In this document: positions 27,390 through 35,920 of the stretch, in pieces
Layout: each line of letters opens with the position of its first letter
How positions within the stretch are numbered: the stretch's first letter is position 1
Origin: Streptomyces paradoxus
GTDB lineage: Bacteria > Actinomycetota > Actinomycetes > Streptomycetales > Streptomycetaceae
Reading direction: 5' to 3'
Assembly: GCF_014202475.1 (NCBI RefSeq)
Contig: NZ_JACHGV010000014.1
Span: forward strand, 118,396 to 182,395
DNA length: 64,000 nt
The notes under the pieces: model-generated
Databases searched by the model: none
The model's input: the letters and a program-made list of their open reading frames with translations, nothing else
Told to the model about the DNA's origin: nothing
Position numbers and translations under genes: made by a program

Positions 27390-29762
27390 TCAGCGGTCCG
27401 TGAGGACCAGCCGGCAGGTCTCCCCCGGTTCCACGCCGATCGCCCGGTCGGGCAGCTCGACGTCGATCGGCGGGAGGCCGGACGGCGGTACGGCGATCTC
27501 CAGCAGCCCGCAAGTCAGCCGCAGCCGTATGCCCCAGTGGCCCCGGTAGCGGATGGAGAAGCCGTACGAGGACAGCTCGGGCAGCGGCACGGGGTCCAGC
27601 CACAGCGACCCCGCACGGGTCTCCAGGCCGGGCAGCCCCCGCTGGACGAGGTCGAGGGTGCCGGCCATGGCACCCAGGTGGACGCCCTCGCCGGTGGTGC
27701 CGCCCTGGAGGTCGGCGATGTCGCCGCGCAGGGCCTCCTGGCAGTAGTGCCAGGCCTCGGCGCGCCGGCACCGGGCCAGGACCCAGCCGTGGACCAGGCC
27801 GCTGAGGGTGGACCCGTGGCTGGTGCGGGCCAGGTAGTAGTCGACGGTGCGCTGCCAGGTCTCCTCGTCCAGCCGGTGACCCAGCCTGCGGAACAGCCGC
27901 CGGAGTTCGGACGCTGAGAAGAGGTAGCCGAGCATCAGCACGTCGGCCTGTTTGGACGCCTTGTAGCGGTTGACGCTGTCGTCCTCGGCCTCCAGGATCC
28001 GGTCCAGGCGCCGGATGTCGCCGTAGCGTCCGCGGTAGGCGTCCCAGTCGAGTTCGGCCAGATCGCCGTAGCCCTCGAACTGGCTGATGACCCCGTCGTG
28101 GAAGGGGACGTGGAGCGTGCGGGAGACGTCGTTCCAGCGGTCCGGTTCCCCGTCGTCCAGGGCGATGCGTTCGACGAGTTCACGGCGGCGCGGTTCGGGC
28201 AGGATGCGCAGCACCTCCAGGGCGCGGTCGAGGACCCAGGCCGCGGTGACGTTGGTGTACGCGTTGTCGTCCAGGCCGGGACGGTCGGCGTCCGGGTAGG
28301 CCTCGTGGTATTCGTCGGGGCCGATCACGCCCCGGACGCGATGCCGTCCGAGGTTCTCGTCCCAGGTGGCCGAGTCGGCCCAGAAGCGCGCGGTCTGCAG
28401 CAGCATCTCGGCGCCCTCGGTGTGCAGGAACTCCGCGTCGCCGCTGGCCTCCCCGTACTGCCACACGTTGTAGGCGATCGCCGAGCCGACGTGGTGCTGG
28501 AGGTGGGTGTGGTCCGGCAGCCAGCGGCCCGAGCGGGGATTGAGGTGCAGGCGCTGGGTCTCCTCCCGTCCGTCGCTCCCGCTCTGCCACGGGTACAGCG
28601 CGCCCCGGCGGCCGACGGCCCGGGCCGCGGCACGGGCCCGGTCGAGGCGCCGGTGACGGTAGTGGAGCAGGGCGCGGGACACCTCGGGGAAGTGCAGGTT
28701 GAGGTAGGGCAGGACGAACAGCTCGTCCCAGAAGACGTGCCCGCGGTAGGCCTCGCCGTGGAGCCCGCGGGCCGGTACGCCGACGTCCAGCTCCGCGGTG
28801 TGCGGGGAGAGGGTCTGGAGCACGTGGAAGAGGTGCAGGCGCAGGATGGCTCCGGCTTCCCCGGGGACGTCGAGTTCGGCCCGGCGCCACAGTTGGTCCC
28901 AGGCGGTCCGGTGTGATGCCAGCAGGTCCTCGAAGCCCGGTGCCGCGCCTGCCCGTTCCACCGCCGCCTGCAACGGGTCGCTGATCGCGGGGTCGCGTGA
29001 GGTGTGCAGGGCGATGATCTTGTCGACGGTGACGGTACGGCCGGGGGCGAGGGGCAGGGTGGCGCGCTGCACGGCGTGTGAGGGTTCGTGCGTGTCGGTG
29101 ACCGGCTCCCGGGTGGTCAGCCGCGCGGCCATACCGATCCGGATGTCCGAGGTGCGGGTGCGGCAGCGCAGCCAGACCGTGCCGGGTACGGCGGTGCCGG
29201 TGTGCACATGGGTCAGGTGGCGGCCGTCCAGGTCGCGGTAGCGCGGCACCCCGGCGTTGCCGACCGCCCCGTCGAGCGCGGCCTCGATCTCCAGCTCGCC
29301 GGTGAAGTTCTCGGCGGTGAAGTCGGTGCGCAGCGCGGCGAGGTGCGGGTCGCCCATGTGCACCAGCCGTTGCTGCCGCAGGGACAGTGCCCGTCCGTCG
29401 CCGAGGGCGTACCGGGTGCGGCGCTCCAGCAGTCCCGAGTCCAGGTGGAGGGTCTGGAGGTGGTCGAGGACGGTCGCCGAGTCCGGGGTGAGCCACTGTC
29501 CGCCTGCGGGGCGGAAGCGCAGGGGAAGCCAGTTGGGGAGGTTGACGAGGTCCTCGTTCTCGACGCGGCGTCCCGCGACCTCGGAGGTGAGCCGGTTGTA
29601 GCAGCCTGCCGCGTAGGTGCCCGGGTAGTGCACGTCGTCCGCCGTGCACTCGGGCAGCGCTCCGCGGGTGGCGAAGTAGCCGTTGCCCAGCGTGCACAGC
29701 GACTCGCGCAGCCGTTCCTCCGCGGGGCGGTACCCCGCGTATTCCCAGGACCGGTCCGTCAC
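27390..29762 (-). CDS. Glycoside hydrolase family 65 phosphorylase
   Basis: The 790-residue enzyme starts at the GTG at 29762, overlapping the stress protein's stop by four bases. The GH65 pattern is complete: N-terminal beta-sandwich (YAGYRPAEERLRESLCTLGNGYFATRGA), linker, and the (alpha/alpha)6 barrel with HVFWDELFVLPYLNLHFPE, the general acid Glu in GVIGPDEYHEAYPD, KASKQADVLMLGYL and TSHGSTLS, which holds the phosphate-binding area. GH65 enzymes phosphorolyse alpha-linked disaccharides such as maltose, trehalose, kojibiose or nigerose to beta-glucose-1-phosphate. Which one cannot be told by eye. Coupling to a stress protein in a dormancy-type cluster suggests use in energy-saving breakdown of stored sugar. 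Confidence 0.9.
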   Translation of the reverse strand: MTDRSWEYAGYRPAEERLRESLCTLGNGYFATRGALPECTADDVHYPGTYAAGCYNRLTSEVAGRRVENEDLVNLPNWLPLRFRPAGGQWLTPDSATVLDHLQTLHLDSGLLERRTRYALGDGRALSLRQQRLVHMGDPHLAALRTDFTAENFTGELEIEAALDGAVGNAGVPRYRDLDGRHLTHVHTGTAVPGTVWLRCRTRTSDIRIGMAARLTTREPVTDTHEPSHAVQRATLPLAPGRTVTVDKIIALHTSRDPAISDPLQAAVERAGAAPGFEDLLASHRTAWDQLWRRAELDVPGEAGAILRLHLFHVLQTLSPHTAELDVGVPARGLHGEAYRGHVFWDELFVLPYLNLHFPEVSRALLHYRHRRLDRARAAARAVGRRGALYPWQSGSDGREETQRLHLNPRSGRWLPDHTHLQHHVGSAIAYNVWQYGEASGDAEFLHTEGAEMLLQTARFWADSATWDENLGRHRVRGVIGPDEYHEAYPDADRPGLDDNAYTNVTAAWVLDRALEVLRILPEPRRRELVERIALDDGEPDRWNDVSRTLHVPFHDGVISQFEGYGDLAELDWDAYRGRYGDIRRLDRILEAEDDSVNRYKASKQADVLMLGYLFSASELRRLFRRLGHRLDEETWQRTVDYYLARTSHGSTLSGLVHGWVLARCRRAEAWHYCQEALRGDIADLQGGTTGEGVHLGAMAGTLDLVQRGLPGLETRAGSLWLDPVPLPELSSYGFSIRYRGHWGIRLRLTCGLLEIAVPPSGLPPIDVELPDRAIGVEPGETCRLVLTDR

Positions 29763-30628
29763 GGGCCCGGCTCCCGCCGGACCTGCTGCGGCACCACGGC
29801 CACGGGGCATGCGGCGTGGTGCAGCAGCGTGTGGGCGACCGTGCCGAGCTGGAGCCCGAAGTGGCCCTGCCGGCGTCGCGCTCCGACGATGACCAGGTCG
29901 GCAGCGGCCGAGCGGTGCACCAGCGCCTTGCGGGCCGGGCCCTCGACCGCGGCGGGGCGCACCCGGACGCCGGGGTGATCGGCCAGGGCGTCGCGGAGCA
30001 GGTCGTCGAGTTCGGTGCGGGCCCGCTCCTCGTGGTCCCGGCCGGGTTCGTGCGCGGGGCGGCGCCAGGCCCGGACCACATCCAGGACACATCCGCGGGC
30101 CTCGGCCTCACGGAAGGCGAAGCGCGTCGCCTCCTCGCCGGTGGCCGGGGTTCCGGCACCGAGCAGGATCCTCTGGTGGGTCCCCGCCAGGCCGGCCTTG
30201 TCGCCGCGCACCACGATCACCGGGCAGTGGGCGCGGGCCGCGACGGCCAGCCCGACGGAGCCGAGCAGCAGTCCCTTCAGCTCGCCGTGGCCCCGCGAAC
30301 CGGTCACCAGGGCGGTGGCGTTGTCGCCCTCGCGCAGGAGGGCGTCCGTCGCCCCGGAGAGGAGGACGTCGGTGGACACCTTCACACCGGGGTCGCGCCG
30401 CCGGGAGCGTTCCGCCGCGGAGGCGACGATGTGGTCGGCCATCACCTGCCCGGCAGGGCGGTCCGGGCCGACCGACGGTGTGCGGACCTCGTACCGCTCC
30501 CAGAGGGAGCCGTGGACCAGCCGCAGGGGAAGCCCGTGGCGGGCCGCCTCGTCCACCGCCCAGTCGACCGCCGGCAGGCTGCCGTCGGACCCGTCGACGC
30601 CCACGACCAGGGGGAGTTTCATCGTCAT
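29759..30628 (-). CDS. Universal stress protein (two UspA domains)
   Basis: A 289-residue tandem UspA protein starts at the ATG at 30628; an ATG two codons on (30622) is an equal alternative. Domain 1 (about 5-145) has LVVGVDGSDGSLPAVDWAVDEAARHG and a full G-x2-G-x9-GS ATP loop (GSRGHGELKGLLLGS). Domain 2 (about 150-289) ends in HTLLHHAACPVAVVPQQ but has a degraded loop (GARRRQGHFGLQLGT), so it probably does not bind ATP. The first domain is typical of DevR-regulated Usp proteins. It leads the Usp-GH65 operon, with the palindrome at 30723 in its upstream region. Confidence 0.9.
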   Translation of the reverse strand: MTMKLPLVVGVDGSDGSLPAVDWAVDEAARHGLPLRLVHGSLWERYEVRTPSVGPDRPAGQVMADHIVASAAERSRRRDPGVKVSTDVLLSGATDALLREGDNATALVTGSRGHGELKGLLLGSVGLAVAARAHCPVIVVRGDKAGLAGTHQRILLGAGTPATGEEATRFAFREAEARGCVLDVVRAWRRPAHEPGRDHEERARTELDDLLRDALADHPGVRVRPAAVEGPARKALVHRSAAADLVIVGARRRQGHFGLQLGTVAHTLLHHAACPVAVVPQQVRREPGP

Positions 30629-30722
30629 CGTTCCCACCGCCTCGTCCGCGGCATGGTGCCGATCCACTCCCACCGTCGCATCTGCCGCAGCCGGACGCGA
30701 GGGGCGTTCGGGCCCCTGGCCG

Positions 30723-30736
30723 GGGCCGTTCGGCCC
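30723..30736. promoter_or_regulatory. OsdR/DevR-like palindrome GGGCCGTTCGGCCC
   Basis: A perfect GGGCCG-TT-CGGCCC lies between the stress protein gene (start 30628) and the divergent cyclic-nucleotide-fold gene (start 30803). The same form recurs at 33139, 33181, 35921 and 35997. A degenerate neighbour (GGGGCGTTCGGGCCCC) lies at 30701-30716. Confidence 0.6.
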
Positions 30737-30802
30737 GTGGTGCGACGCCCGGGCGGGGCACAGGCTGAGGTCAGCAGTCCGAGGTTCTGAAGGGAGCCGA
30801 CC

Positions 30803-31261
30803 ATGACCTCCACGCCCAATCTGGCCACGGGCCTCACCGCCGGGCACCGCGAGCGGCTGATGCGGGTGGCCCGCGAGGTGTCCTTCGACGCGGACACACG
30901 CCTGTTCGAGGAAGGGCGGCACGCCGACCGGTTCTGGATCGTGCGCACCGGGACGGTCGTGCTCGACCTGCACGTCCCGGGGCGACGGGCCGCTGTCATC
31001 GAGTCCCTGGGCCACGGCGAGCTGGTCGGCTGGTCGTGGCACTTCCCGCCGCACGTGTGGCATCTGGGCGCGGAGGCGGTGAGCCCGGTGCGCGCCTACG
31101 AATTCGACGCGGAAGCCGTACGGGCGATGTGCGACCGGGACCCCGAGTTCGGCCGCGCGGTCGCGGACTGGGTCGGCCGGGTGGTCGCCCACCGGCTGCA
31201 CGCGTCGCGGGTCCGGCTCCTCGACCTGTACGCCCCCTACGGCAGCGGCAGCGCGCTGTGA
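30803..31261 (+). CDS. Cyclic-nucleotide-binding-fold protein (Crp N-terminal domain only)
   Basis: A 152-residue protein with AAGGGAG upstream. It carries the cNMP beta-roll: EVSFDADTRLFEEGRHADRFWIVRTGTVVLDLHVPGRRAAVIESLGHGELVGW. No C-terminal helix-turn-helix is present, so it is not a DNA-binding Crp/Fnr regulator. The phosphate-binding cassette, normally GELxGE-A-x6-R, reads GELVGWSWHFPPHVWHLGA and lacks the usual Arg, so cyclic nucleotide binding is doubtful. Small proteins of this kind are found in streptomycete stress clusters. It is divergent from the Usp-GH65 operon with the palindrome between. Confidence 0.83.
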   Translation: MTSTPNLATGLTAGHRERLMRVAREVSFDADTRLFEEGRHADRFWIVRTGTVVLDLHVPGRRAAVIESLGHGELVGWSWHFPPHVWHLGAEAVSPVRAYEFDAEAVRAMCDRDPEFGRAVADWVGRVVAHRLHASRVRLLDLYAPYGSGSAL

Positions 31262-31282
31262 GCGCGCCGGGGGTGAACCCGT

Positions 31283-31960
31283 TCAGACGACCGTGATCCG
31301 GCGCCCGGTGACGGCGACGGGCTCGATGCGCAGCCACAGGTCACGCCGGCCGCCCGCCCAGGGGGTGCTGTACGCCTGCTCTTCGAGACGGGCGACCTCA
31401 TCCGGATCCGTCACCGTCGTCGCGGGCCCCCGCACCAGGACGCTCCAGCCCTCGCTGAACGCCTCGTCGATGCGGTCGGCCTCGAAAGCGACCTGGTGGC
31501 CGTCCGCCTGTGCCGGGGTCGTGCCGGGCGCGGTGCGGAAGACGATCCCGCCGTCGATGACGCTGTAGTTGACCGGGATGACGACCGGCCCGGCGTCCTC
31601 GGGCACGGCGAGACGTCCCACTCCGTGCGTGGAGAGCAGGGAGCGGCACTCCGCCTCGGTCAGCTCCGTGAACCGGGGTGCGCGGGCGGCCCGGCCGAGG
31701 CCGGGCGGCAGTTCGGTGTCGCCACCGGTCAGGTGCCACACCGTGGTCTTCAGCGCTCCGGCCAGCCGGAGGAGGGTGCCCGCGCCCGGGTCGGCCGGCG
31801 GCCGCTCCTCCAGGTACTGGAGGTAGGCGGGCGACATTCCCGCCTGGGCGGCCGTCTCCTGCCGGCTCATGCCGAGTTCCGTACGCCGCTGGGTGATCCG
31901 GCGTCCGAGGTCGCCCGCCGGGTGGCCTTCCACGGCGTGCGACGAAGGCCGTTCGGTCAT
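31283..31960 (-). CDS. HTH (XRE) plus pyridoxamine-phosphate-oxidase-like fusion
   Basis: A 225-residue protein starts at the ATG at 31960 with GAGAGGTG upstream. Residues 17-75 are an XRE helix-turn-helix (LGRRITQRRTELGMSRQETAAQAGMSPAYLQYLEERPPAD). Residues 94-225 are a PPOX/FMN-type split barrel (ECRSLLSTHGVGRLAVPEDAGPVVIPVNYSVIDGGIVFRTAPG). The barrel usually binds FMN or F420. Fusions of this type are common beside DevR-linked genes in Actinobacteria and could act as flavin-sensing regulators, but that is unproven. The gene lies 22 bases downstream of the alcohol dehydrogenase on the same strand and is likely cotranscribed. Confidence 0.87.
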   Translation of the reverse strand: MTERPSSHAVEGHPAGDLGRRITQRRTELGMSRQETAAQAGMSPAYLQYLEERPPADPGAGTLLRLAGALKTTVWHLTGGDTELPPGLGRAARAPRFTELTEAECRSLLSTHGVGRLAVPEDAGPVVIPVNYSVIDGGIVFRTAPGTTPAQADGHQVAFEADRIDEAFSEGWSVLVRGPATTVTDPDEVARLEEQAYSTPWAGGRRDLWLRIEPVAVTGRRITVV

Positions 31961-31982
31961 GACTCGTCACCTCTCTCGTTGG

Positions 31983-33056
31983 TCAGGCCGCCTGGTAGGG
32001 GACTACTTCCTCGTGCGGCTCCTCGCCCAGCACGACCTTGAGCGCACCGGTGTCGGCGGCCCGGGCGAACACGTCGTACGCCTCCTCCATGTGGTTCAGC
32101 GGGAACGTGTGCGTGACCAGCTGCCCGGTGGGCAGGCGGCCTGTGGCCGCCATCCGGAGCAGCGTGGGTGTGGAGTACGTGTCCACCAGCCCCGTGGTGA
32201 TGGTGACGTTCTTGATCCACAGGTCTTCCAGATGGAGGGTCGCGGGTTCGCCGTGCACGCCGACGTTGGCGACGTGGCCGCCGGGCCGGACCATGCGCGT
32301 GCAGAGTTCGAAGGCCTCCGGGACGCCGACCGCTTCGACGACCACGTCCGCGCCCAGTCCGCCGGTGAGGTCCGCGATCAGCTGTTCGGGAGCCTCCCGG
32401 GCGTCCGCGACGGCGTCCGCGCCGAGGCGTTTGGCCGCGTCCAGCCGTGCGGGGGCCAGGTCCACCGCGATGACGCGCTCCGGAGCGAACAGCCGGGCCG
32501 TCGCGACGGCCGCGAGCCCGACGGGGCCGGCGCCGACGACGGCGACGGTGTCTCCGGGACGCACTTGCCCGTTGAGGACGCCGACCTCGTAGGAGGTCGG
32601 GAAGATGTCGGCCAGCAGCACGGCGTCCTTGCTGTCCAGGGTGCTGGGCAACGGGTGTACCGAGAGGTCCGCGTACGGCACGCGGACGTACTCGGCCTGG
32701 GTGCCGTCGGTCAGGTGGCCCAGGATCCAGCCTCCGCCGCCCCGGCACTGCCCGTACGTGCCCTCACGGCAGTACCGGCAGCGGCCGCAGGCGGTGATGC
32801 AGGAGACCAGCACCCGCTCGCCCGGCCGCACGGTGCGTACGTCGCCGCCGATGTCGACGATCTCGCCGACCGCCTCGTGCCCCAGCACCGTGCCCGGGCG
32901 CACCTCGGGGAGGTCGCCTTTGAGGATGTGCAAGTCCGTTCCGCAGAGGGTGACGGCGTCGACGCGCACGATGGCATCGGTCGCCTCCCGGACGCCCGGA
33001 TCCGGGACGTCCTCCCAGGCGGACTGTCCGGGACCGTGGAAGACGTAGGCCTTCAT
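31983..33056 (-). CDS. Zinc-dependent alcohol dehydrogenase (MDR family)
   Basis: A 357-residue protein with an ideal AGGAGG upstream of the ATG at 33056. Catalytic zinc ligands are in TLCGTDLHI (Cys38) and GHEAVGE (His60 region). The structural zinc lobe CITACGRCRYCREGTYGQC has four cysteines. The NAD(P) fold VAVVGAGPVGLAAVATARLF lies near residue 170. It oxidises alcohols or reduces aldehydes. Homologous genes sit in the OsdR dormancy cluster of S. coelicolor, to my recollection. Two GGGCCG-type palindromes lie in its upstream region. It forms an operon with the HTH-PPOX gene. Confidence 0.9.
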   Translation of the reverse strand: MKAYVFHGPGQSAWEDVPDPGVREATDAIVRVDAVTLCGTDLHILKGDLPEVRPGTVLGHEAVGEIVDIGGDVRTVRPGERVLVSCITACGRCRYCREGTYGQCRGGGGWILGHLTDGTQAEYVRVPYADLSVHPLPSTLDSKDAVLLADIFPTSYEVGVLNGQVRPGDTVAVVGAGPVGLAAVATARLFAPERVIAVDLAPARLDAAKRLGADAVADAREAPEQLIADLTGGLGADVVVEAVGVPEAFELCTRMVRPGGHVANVGVHGEPATLHLEDLWIKNVTITTGLVDTYSTPTLLRMAATGRLPTGQLVTHTFPLNHMEEAYDVFARAADTGALKVVLGEEPHEEVVPYQAA

Positions 33057-33138
33057 GGCGGTACCTCCTCGTCGGCGCGGGCGATGTGCCGGAATCGCAC
33101 CGCAGTTCCAGCTTGGCGCGGATCGGCCGGACGCGCTT

Positions 33139-33194
33139 GGGCCGGTCGGCCCCGGCCCCCCTCACGGCCCTGGTCGGCCAGGGCCGATCGGCCC
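33139..33194. promoter_or_regulatory. Two OsdR/DevR-like palindromes between ADH and STAS genes
   Basis: GGGCCGGTCGGCCC at 33139-33152 and the perfect palindrome GGGCCGATCGGCCC at 33181-33194 lie between the alcohol dehydrogenase (start 33056) and the STAS gene (start 33230). An overlapping dyad GGCCCTGG-TCGG-CCAGGGCC occupies 33166-33185. Centres are 42 bp apart, four helical turns, which suits cooperative dimers. Confidence 0.6.
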
Positions 33195-33229
33195 TACCGG
33201 ACCCCGGCCCGCCGGGCTTTGCTCGTACC

Positions 33230-33592
33230 ATGCCCGACATCCCCGGCGGGTCCGCGCCGCCGCCTCCGGAGCACCCGGCCCGCGTCGTCACGCTGCACGG
33301 CGAACTCGACCTGCGCACGGCACCGGCGCTGAGGGCCCGCCTCGACGTGGTGACCGCCGGATCCTGTCCCGACCTGGTGCTGGACCTGCGTCCGGTGTCG
33401 TTCATCGACTGTGCGGGGCTGGGGGTCCTGTGCCGGGTACGCAACCGCGTTCGGGCACGGCACGGCCGGCTGCGGCTGGTCGTCGGCAGCACTCATCTCC
33501 CGCGCGTCCTGCGGCACACCGGTCTGGCCGGGTTCTTCGAGGTGCTCCCCGGCATGCCCGTCGCGGAGACCGCCGACAGGGCGGCGCTCTGA
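33230..33592 (+). CDS. STAS domain protein (anti-anti-sigma-like), phosphosite absent
   Basis: A 120-residue STAS-fold protein from the ATG at 33230 (MPDIPGGSAPPPPEH). I reject an upstream start at 33086 because it would put the operators inside the coding sequence. The fold is clear: VVTLHGELDLRTAPALRARLD, LVLDLRPVSFIDCAGLGVLCRVRNR. In SpoIIAA the conserved F-x-D-S-S-G block carries the phosphorylated Ser; here it reads F-I-D60-C61-A62-G63, so the site is Ala. It therefore would not be switched off by a partner kinase in the usual way. It lies 3 bases before the stop of the convergent flavodoxin. Its sigma or anti-sigma partner is unknown. Confidence 0.83.
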   Translation: MPDIPGGSAPPPPEHPARVVTLHGELDLRTAPALRARLDVVTAGSCPDLVLDLRPVSFIDCAGLGVLCRVRNRVRARHGRLRLVVGSTHLPRVLRHTGLAGFFEVLPGMPVAETADRAAL

Positions 33593-33597
33593 CCGCG

Positions 33598-34095
33598 TCA
33601 CACGACAGCCGGCTCGTGGGCGATCTTCGCCGCCCATGCCTCGATCCGCTCGAAGTCGCGGAAGTCCCCGCCCTTTCCGTTGCGCAGGATCATTCGCGCG
33701 ACCCAGCCCTTGGCACCCTCACGGAGGCAGCCGCCGAAGGTGACGTGCTCCCTGACGTCCAGCCGGGCCATGGCCCGCTTCACCCCGGGTACGGGCGGGA
33801 TGTCCCGCTCCGAGGCCGAAGGGTCGAGCGGGCCGCTGCTGAAGAACCACAGCGGACGCCGGGCCAGGTCCTTCCGATGGCGGCGGACGAAGCGGCGGGC
33901 GTCCTTGTGCCAGTGGCCCGCGTACAGGCCGCCGCCGACCACGACGGCGTCGTAGGCCGCCACGTCCGGCACGGCGCCGGCCGGGAGGGCGTCTGCCGTC
34001 AGCCCCTCCTTGCGCAGGACCTCGGCGATGGTTTCGGCGATCTCCGCGGTCGATCCGTTCGTCGTCCCGTAGGCGACGAGCACGTTCGTCGGCAT
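33598..34095 (-). CDS. Flavodoxin-domain protein
   Basis: A 165-residue protein starts at the ATG at 34095 (MPTNVLVAYGTTNGSTAEIAETIAEVL), with GAGGAGG upstream. The N-terminal block is the FMN phosphate loop of flavodoxins, and VVVGGGLYAGHWHKDARRFV and WFFSSGPLDPS are typical of the long-form protoporphyrinogen-oxidase/flavodoxin family (HemG-like). It could carry low-potential electrons or oxidise a quinol. It is 17 bases downstream of the CBS-BON gene on the same strand, so probably cotranscribed. Redox function agrees with the hypoxia-type neighbourhood. Confidence 0.87.
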   Translation of the reverse strand: MPTNVLVAYGTTNGSTAEIAETIAEVLRKEGLTADALPAGAVPDVAAYDAVVVGGGLYAGHWHKDARRFVRRHRKDLARRPLWFFSSGPLDPSASERDIPPVPGVKRAMARLDVREHVTFGGCLREGAKGWVARMILRNGKGGDFRDFERIEAWAAKIAHEPAVV

Positions 34096-34111
34096 GACGG
34101 TCCGCCTCCTC

Positions 34112-34837
34112 TCACAGTTTGCGCAGCCGGTCGTCGGCCACGCCGTGCAGCGGCTGTTCGTCCGGCCGCGGCCGGGTGTCGTCCAGATGCCAGGTGAGCT
34201 CGTCGACGACCGCCACGACGCCGTCGGTCCGCCGCGCCATGGCGACGGCGATCTCCGTCTCACTCCTGCGTTCCAGCCGTCCGTTGAGGGTGACCACGCC
34301 CTCCGTGACGGAGACGTCGATGCTGTGCGGCGTCAGCCACAGCACGCGCACCAGCACCCCCTCGATCACCTCGTCGCGGATGTCCCCGTCGGGCCGCAGG
34401 AAGACCTGGAGCAGATCGCGCCGGGTGACGAGGCCGACCAGCCGGTCCTCCTCGTCGAGCAGCGGCAGCCTCTTCACGCCCCGCCGGGCCATGGTGCGCG
34501 CGGCCTCGACGATGGTGTCCTCGGCGTAGGCGGTGACGGGCGGCGCGCTCATCAGCCGGCCGGCGGTCGGGCCGGTCGCCGCGGCGCGCCCGCGAACGGG
34601 TGACAGCCGCCGGAACCCGAGACTGCGGCGTGTGCGGTGCGGGTCCGGGGCCGCTGCCCGATGGCCCACGAGGTCGGACGCGGTGACGACACCGATGACC
34701 CGGTCGTCGTCGTCCACCACGGGCAGCCCGCCGATCCGGTGCTCGGCCGGCAGCCGGGCGACCCCCTCGGACGACGTGTCGTACAGGGCCCGCACCACGT
34801 TCATGGTCATCACGGAGCCGACCTTGTCGTGTTGCAT
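34112..34837 (-). CDS. CBS-pair plus BON domain protein
   Basis: A 241-residue protein starts at the ATG at 34837 with GGAGGAAG upstream. Two CBS motifs are visible: GLPVVDDDDRVIGVVTASDLV (about 36-57) and KRLPLLDEEDRLVGLVTRRDLL (about 123-145), with the linker RLMSAPPVTAYAEDTIVEAARTMARRG. A BON domain follows (SIDVSVTEGVVTLNGRLERRSETEIAVAMARRTDGVVAVVDELTW). CBS pairs bind adenosyl ligands and often sense energy state; BON domains associate with membranes or lipids. The first CBS copy is slightly shorter than usual. It is separated from the upstream stress gene by a strong hairpin and leads the CBS-flavodoxin operon. Confidence 0.88.
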   Translation of the reverse strand: MQHDKVGSVMTMNVVRALYDTSSEGVARLPAEHRIGGLPVVDDDDRVIGVVTASDLVGHRAAAPDPHRTRRSLGFRRLSPVRGRAAATGPTAGRLMSAPPVTAYAEDTIVEAARTMARRGVKRLPLLDEEDRLVGLVTRRDLLQVFLRPDGDIRDEVIEGVLVRVLWLTPHSIDVSVTEGVVTLNGRLERRSETEIAVAMARRTDGVVAVVDELTWHLDDTRPRPDEQPLHGVADDRLRKL

Positions 34838-34908
34838 GGTCTTCCTCCGATTTCTTCGGCTCTTCGAGCATCCGGCGGACGGGGGCGCCGTCGCATGGGC
34901 TGTCCGGG

Positions 34909-34941
34909 TCCGGCCCGGGGCCCGACCGGCCCCGGGCCGGA
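34909..34941 (-). terminator. Strong GC hairpin after the stress-protein gene
   Basis: TCCGGCCCGGGGCC-CGACC-GGCCCCGGGCCGGA is a perfect 14-bp stem with a 5-base loop, ending one base from the stop codon of the stress protein at 34943. There is no T-run, as usual in this genus. It may stop transcription from the stress gene before the CBS operon. Confidence 0.65.
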
Positions 34942-34942
34942 G

Positions 34943-35836
34943 TCAGGCCCGCTCGGGGACGACCGCCACCGGACAGGCCGCGTGGTGCAGCACGGCATGC
35001 GTGACCCGGCCGATGTGGAGGCCGAAGCGACCGTGGGGCTGTCTTGCGCCGACCACGAGCAGGGCGGCATCGGCCGAGGCGTCGAGCAGCACGGTCCGGG
35101 CCTGTCCCTCGACGATCCGCCGGCGCACCTCGACGTCCGGTTGTTCCCCGGCCGCCACGCGCAGTCCGGTCTCCAGGGCTTCGGAGGCCCGCCGGTGCAC
35201 CTGCGCCGATTCGCCGGTGAAACCGGGATGGTCGGACATCTCGTGCGCGGGCCGGTGCCAGGCCCGTACGGCCTCGACCGGGGCGGCACGCCGGGCCGCC
35301 TCCCGGAAGGCGAACCGCACCGCGTCCGAGTCCGCCGGTCCGTCGGGGACCCCGACGACGACGGGGCGGCCCTTCCGGTGCCCGGGCCGGTTGTCGTGGT
35401 CGCCGCGCACCACGATCACCGGGCCGTCGGTCCGCCCGGCGACGGCGAGGCAGACCGACCCCAGCAGCAGTTCGGCGGCACCCCCGCGGCCGCGTGAGCC
35501 CAGGACCAGCGCCGCGGCCTTGTGCGCCGCCCGGCGCAGTACGGGCACCGGCCCTTCGGGCACGACCTCGGTGGTGACCGGCAGGCCGGGGACCCGCGCC
35601 CGGGCGCGCTTGGCCGCGGCCACCGCGAGGACGCCGGTGAGCAGCCGCTCCGACGCCGGCTCCCGGCCTGCGGGGAAGACCGCGTGTTCGTAGCACTCCC
35701 ACAGGGACGCGTACACCACGTGCAGCGGAACCCCACGCAGGGCTGCCTCGTCGGCCGCCCAGTCCACGGCCCGCAGACTCGCCTCGGAGCCGTCCACGCC
35801 GACCACCACGGGCTGGTCCGCCGTCCTCGTCCGCAT
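34943..35836 (-). CDS. Universal stress protein (two UspA domains)
   Basis: A 297-residue tandem UspA protein. I use the ATG at 35836 because GGAGG stands about 8 bases upstream; a GTG at 35845 in the same frame is less well placed. Domain 1 has VVVGVDGSEASLRAVDWAADEAALRG and a complete ATP loop (GSRGRGGAAELLLGS). Domain 2 has RPVVVGVPDGPADSDAVRFAFREA, with a degenerate loop (GARQPHGRFGLHIGR) and the family C-terminus HHAACPVAVVPERA. It is very close in layout to the stress protein at 29759. The upstream region carries two GGGCCG-type palindromes shared with the response regulator gene. Confidence 0.9.
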   Translation of the reverse strand: MRTRTADQPVVVGVDGSEASLRAVDWAADEAALRGVPLHVVYASLWECYEHAVFPAGREPASERLLTGVLAVAAAKRARARVPGLPVTTEVVPEGPVPVLRRAAHKAAALVLGSRGRGGAAELLLGSVCLAVAGRTDGPVIVVRGDHDNRPGHRKGRPVVVGVPDGPADSDAVRFAFREAARRAAPVEAVRAWHRPAHEMSDHPGFTGESAQVHRRASEALETGLRVAAGEQPDVEVRRRIVEGQARTVLLDASADAALLVVGARQPHGRFGLHIGRVTHAVLHHAACPVAVVPERA

Positions 35837-35920
35837 CCTCTCCACCTCCGGCGCAGGCCTGATGGCTCGAGTGTCGCTCCGGCGGGCCGTCGCGGTGCAG
35901 AGGCCACAGGTCCCCTGCCG

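Noticed and set aside
33086..33229. Upstream start for the STAS gene at 33086
   Set aside because: It would place both palindromic operators inside the coding region and adds 48 residues of no family character.
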